Below, piece after piece: positions 5,005-5,935 of a DNA stretch of 5,935 bases. Source of the stretch: Candidatus Eiseniibacteriota bacterium (GTDB lineage: Bacteria; Joyebacterota; Joyebacteria; Joyebacterales; Joyebacteraceae). The DNA lies in the NCBI GenBank assembly GCA_030638405.1, contig DAOWER010000311.1:1-5935 (forward strand), written 5' to 3'. The number at the start of each line of letters is the position of its first letter. Within the stretch, counting starts at the first letter, position 1. Made by a program: the position numbers and the translations under genes. Under the pieces are notes generated by a model that saw nothing but the letters and a program-made list of their open reading frames with translations, was not told the origin of the DNA and did not search any database.

Positions 5005-5598
5005 ATGAGACGATGGACGGTACCAATCGCGCTTCTCTCGATTCTGTGTCTCGCGCTGGCTCTGCCCGCGCTGGCGGAAGAGAGCAAGAAGAAGGACGCA
5101 ACACCGGCAGGTCAGCAGGTGTTCATTGCGCAGAAGTGCCAGATGTGCCACACGGTGTACTCGGAAGGCATAGGCGAGCCCCCAGCCGAGGACGCGAAGA
5201 AGGAAGAGGAGGAGGAAGCGGCGGCAGGACCTCCGGACCTCTCCATGGCAGGCGCCGGCCGAACCGCGGAGTGGATCTCCCTCTTCCTCCAGAAGAAAGA
5301 GGCGCTGAACGACAAGAAGCACATGACGAGCTTCAAGGGCAGCGACGAGGACCTGGCTGCGCTGGCAGACTGGCTCTTGACGCTCAAGCCGGCCGAAGAG
5401 GACGCGTCGAAGGCCGAGGCCGCGCCGGCGAAGCCGGACGAGTCGGAGAAGGCCGCAGAACCTGAGGCGCCGGCGAAGCCGGACGAGTCGGAGAAAGCCG
5501 AGGGCGAAGCTGCCGAGAAGGGCACCGGCTGCGAGGATCACGACCACGGTGACAAGGCAGACAAGGACGCCGACACAGAAGCCAAGGAAGGCGAGTAG
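5005..5598 (+). CDS. Periplasmic monoheme class I cytochrome c with charged tail
   Basis: A 197-residue protein. A signal peptide (1-24, cleavage after ALA before EESKKK) sends it to the periplasm. One heme site, CQMCH (45-49), lies near the start of the mature protein. The likely axial methionine is M107 in KKHMTSFKGS, followed by the class I C-terminal helix DEDLAALADWLLTL (114-127). An acidic insert (about 61-74, with a run of five Glu) separates the heme site from the rest. Residues 128-197 are an extension rich in Lys, Glu, Ala and Pro, with the repeated unit APAKPDESEKA, ending in GCEDHDHGD and more acidic residues; such tails are probably disordered and could mediate docking or bind metal. 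AGGAGG (4991-4996) serves either GTG 5002 or ATG 5005; I prefer ATG, 8 nt away. The next cytochrome starts 6 nt after its stop, so it probably exchanges electrons with that partner. Confidence 0.9.
   Translation: MRRWTVPIALLSILCLALALPALAEESKKKDATPAGQQVFIAQKCQMCHTVYSEGIGEPPAEDAKKEEEEEAAAGPPDLSMAGAGRTAEWISLFLQKKEALNDKKHMTSFKGSDEDLAALADWLLTLKPAEEDASKAEAAPAKPDESEKAAEPEAPAKPDESEKAEGEAAEKGTGCEDHDHGDKADKDADTEAKEGE
5422..5495 (+). repeat. 29-bp direct repeat inside the cytochrome tail
   Basis: Two perfect 29-bp copies (5422-5450 and 5467-5495) spaced 45 bp apart, that is 15 codons, each encoding the AP-AKPDESEK unit. Being in frame and a multiple of three, gain or loss of a copy would only change tail length. 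Perfect identity points to a recent duplication or slippage event. Confidence 0.85.
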
Positions 5599-5604
5599 AC
5601 GCGC

Positions 5605-5935
5605 ATGAGCGTTACCATTCTGGCGGTCTTCGCGGTGATCATCGTCGTGCTGCTGGTCGCCCTGACCAGATTCCTGCGGACGCCCTCCACTGGCGTCGTG
5701 AGGGTGTTCTCCGTGGTCACCATGGGGGCTCTCCCAGCGGTCTGGCTTCTGGGCATGCTCGTCTATGCTGATTCGGAGATGAAGAAAGTCAGCTTCTGCA
5801 CGAGCTGCCACGAGATGCACGCCCACGGCAGGAGTCTCGAGGTCGGCGATGACGAGGTCCTTTCCGCCTCGCACTACCGCAACAACCGCGTCGACCGGAA
5901 GAAGGCCTGTTACACGTGCCATACCAACCCGGGCC
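5605..5935 (+). CDS. NapC/NirT-type membrane-anchored multiheme cytochrome c (5' part)
   Basis: The gene runs off the window; 110 codons are visible. Residues 4-20 and about 34-54 are hydrophobic membrane segments. They are followed by CTSCHEMH (65-72), the first heme site with the CxxCHxM pattern typical of NapC/NrfH-like proteins, then ASHYRNNRV and a second heme site, CYTCH (102-106). Members of this family take electrons from menaquinol or ubiquinol in the inner membrane and pass them to periplasmic partners. NapC and NrfH usually have one N-terminal anchor; two segments here recall the larger inner-membrane quinone-oxidising cytochromes of metal-reducing bacteria, a comparison from memory. 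The start ATG 5605 has only weak upstream AAGGAAGG (5584-5591, 13 nt away), so translation is probably coupled to the preceding gene, whose stop is 6 nt upstream. Heme number and partner need the rest of the gene. Confidence 0.88.
   Translation, partial: MSVTILAVFAVIIVVLLVALTRFLRTPSTGVVRVFSVVTMGALPAVWLLGMLVYADSEMKKVSFCTSCHEMHAHGRSLEVGDDEVLSASHYRNNRVDRKKACYTCHTNPG

Noticed and set aside
4672..5922. Long open frame on the minus strand (416 codons)
   Set aside because: It is antisense to the LysR 3' end and both cytochrome genes, whose motifs (CxxCH, signal peptides, ribosome sites) are unambiguous. Its translation is low-complexity Arg/Leu-rich, typical of a GC-rich shadow frame.

Overview
The window looks like chromosomal (possibly metagenome-derived) DNA of a fairly GC-rich Gram-negative bacterium. 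Three things point there: proteins with a PEP-CTERM sorting tail, a family confined to exosortase-bearing Gram-negative-type bacteria; c-type cytochromes with export signals; and a LysR-type regulator. I cannot name a phylum from the sequence.

Positions 1 to about 3620 hold an accessory array of duplicated genes read on the minus strand. Two modules alternate. Module A encodes a small secreted PEP-CTERM protein: A3 (2628-3302) and A2 (948-1646) are intact, and A1 (1-235, running off the window) is broken by two consecutive TAG codons. Module B encodes an unrecognised secreted cysteine-rich protein: B2 (1778-2401) is intact, and B1' (639-853) is a remnant with two internal deletions, no start codon and no promoter. 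Every A copy has its own near-consensus sigma70-type promoter (TTGACA, 16-bp spacer, TGG-TATAAT/TATACT). A1 and A3 have a second promoter exactly 63 bp further upstream, inside a duplicated leader block of about 250 bp. A2 and A3 are each followed by the same 28-bp hairpin. The genes therefore look like independently transcribed cassettes multiplied by tandem duplication and partly decayed, not one operon.

Positions 3624-3908 have no convincing gene. A LysR-family regulator (3909-4832, plus strand) follows. Its target is unknown; neither the array nor the cytochromes can be assigned to it from sequence alone.

From 4905 onward, behind a strong promoter, lie a periplasmic monoheme class I cytochrome c with a long Lys/Glu/Ala/Pro-rich tail (5005-5598) and, 6 nt later, the start of a membrane-anchored NapC/NirT-type multiheme cytochrome (5605 to the window end). 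These two form the beginning of an electron-transfer operon, plausibly moving electrons from the quinone pool to periplasmic or extracellular acceptors.

The least explained parts are the B family, the 63-bp-spaced twin promoters with a dyad inside their spacers, and a three-arm hairpin in the leader block whose arms differ between copies yet still pair.
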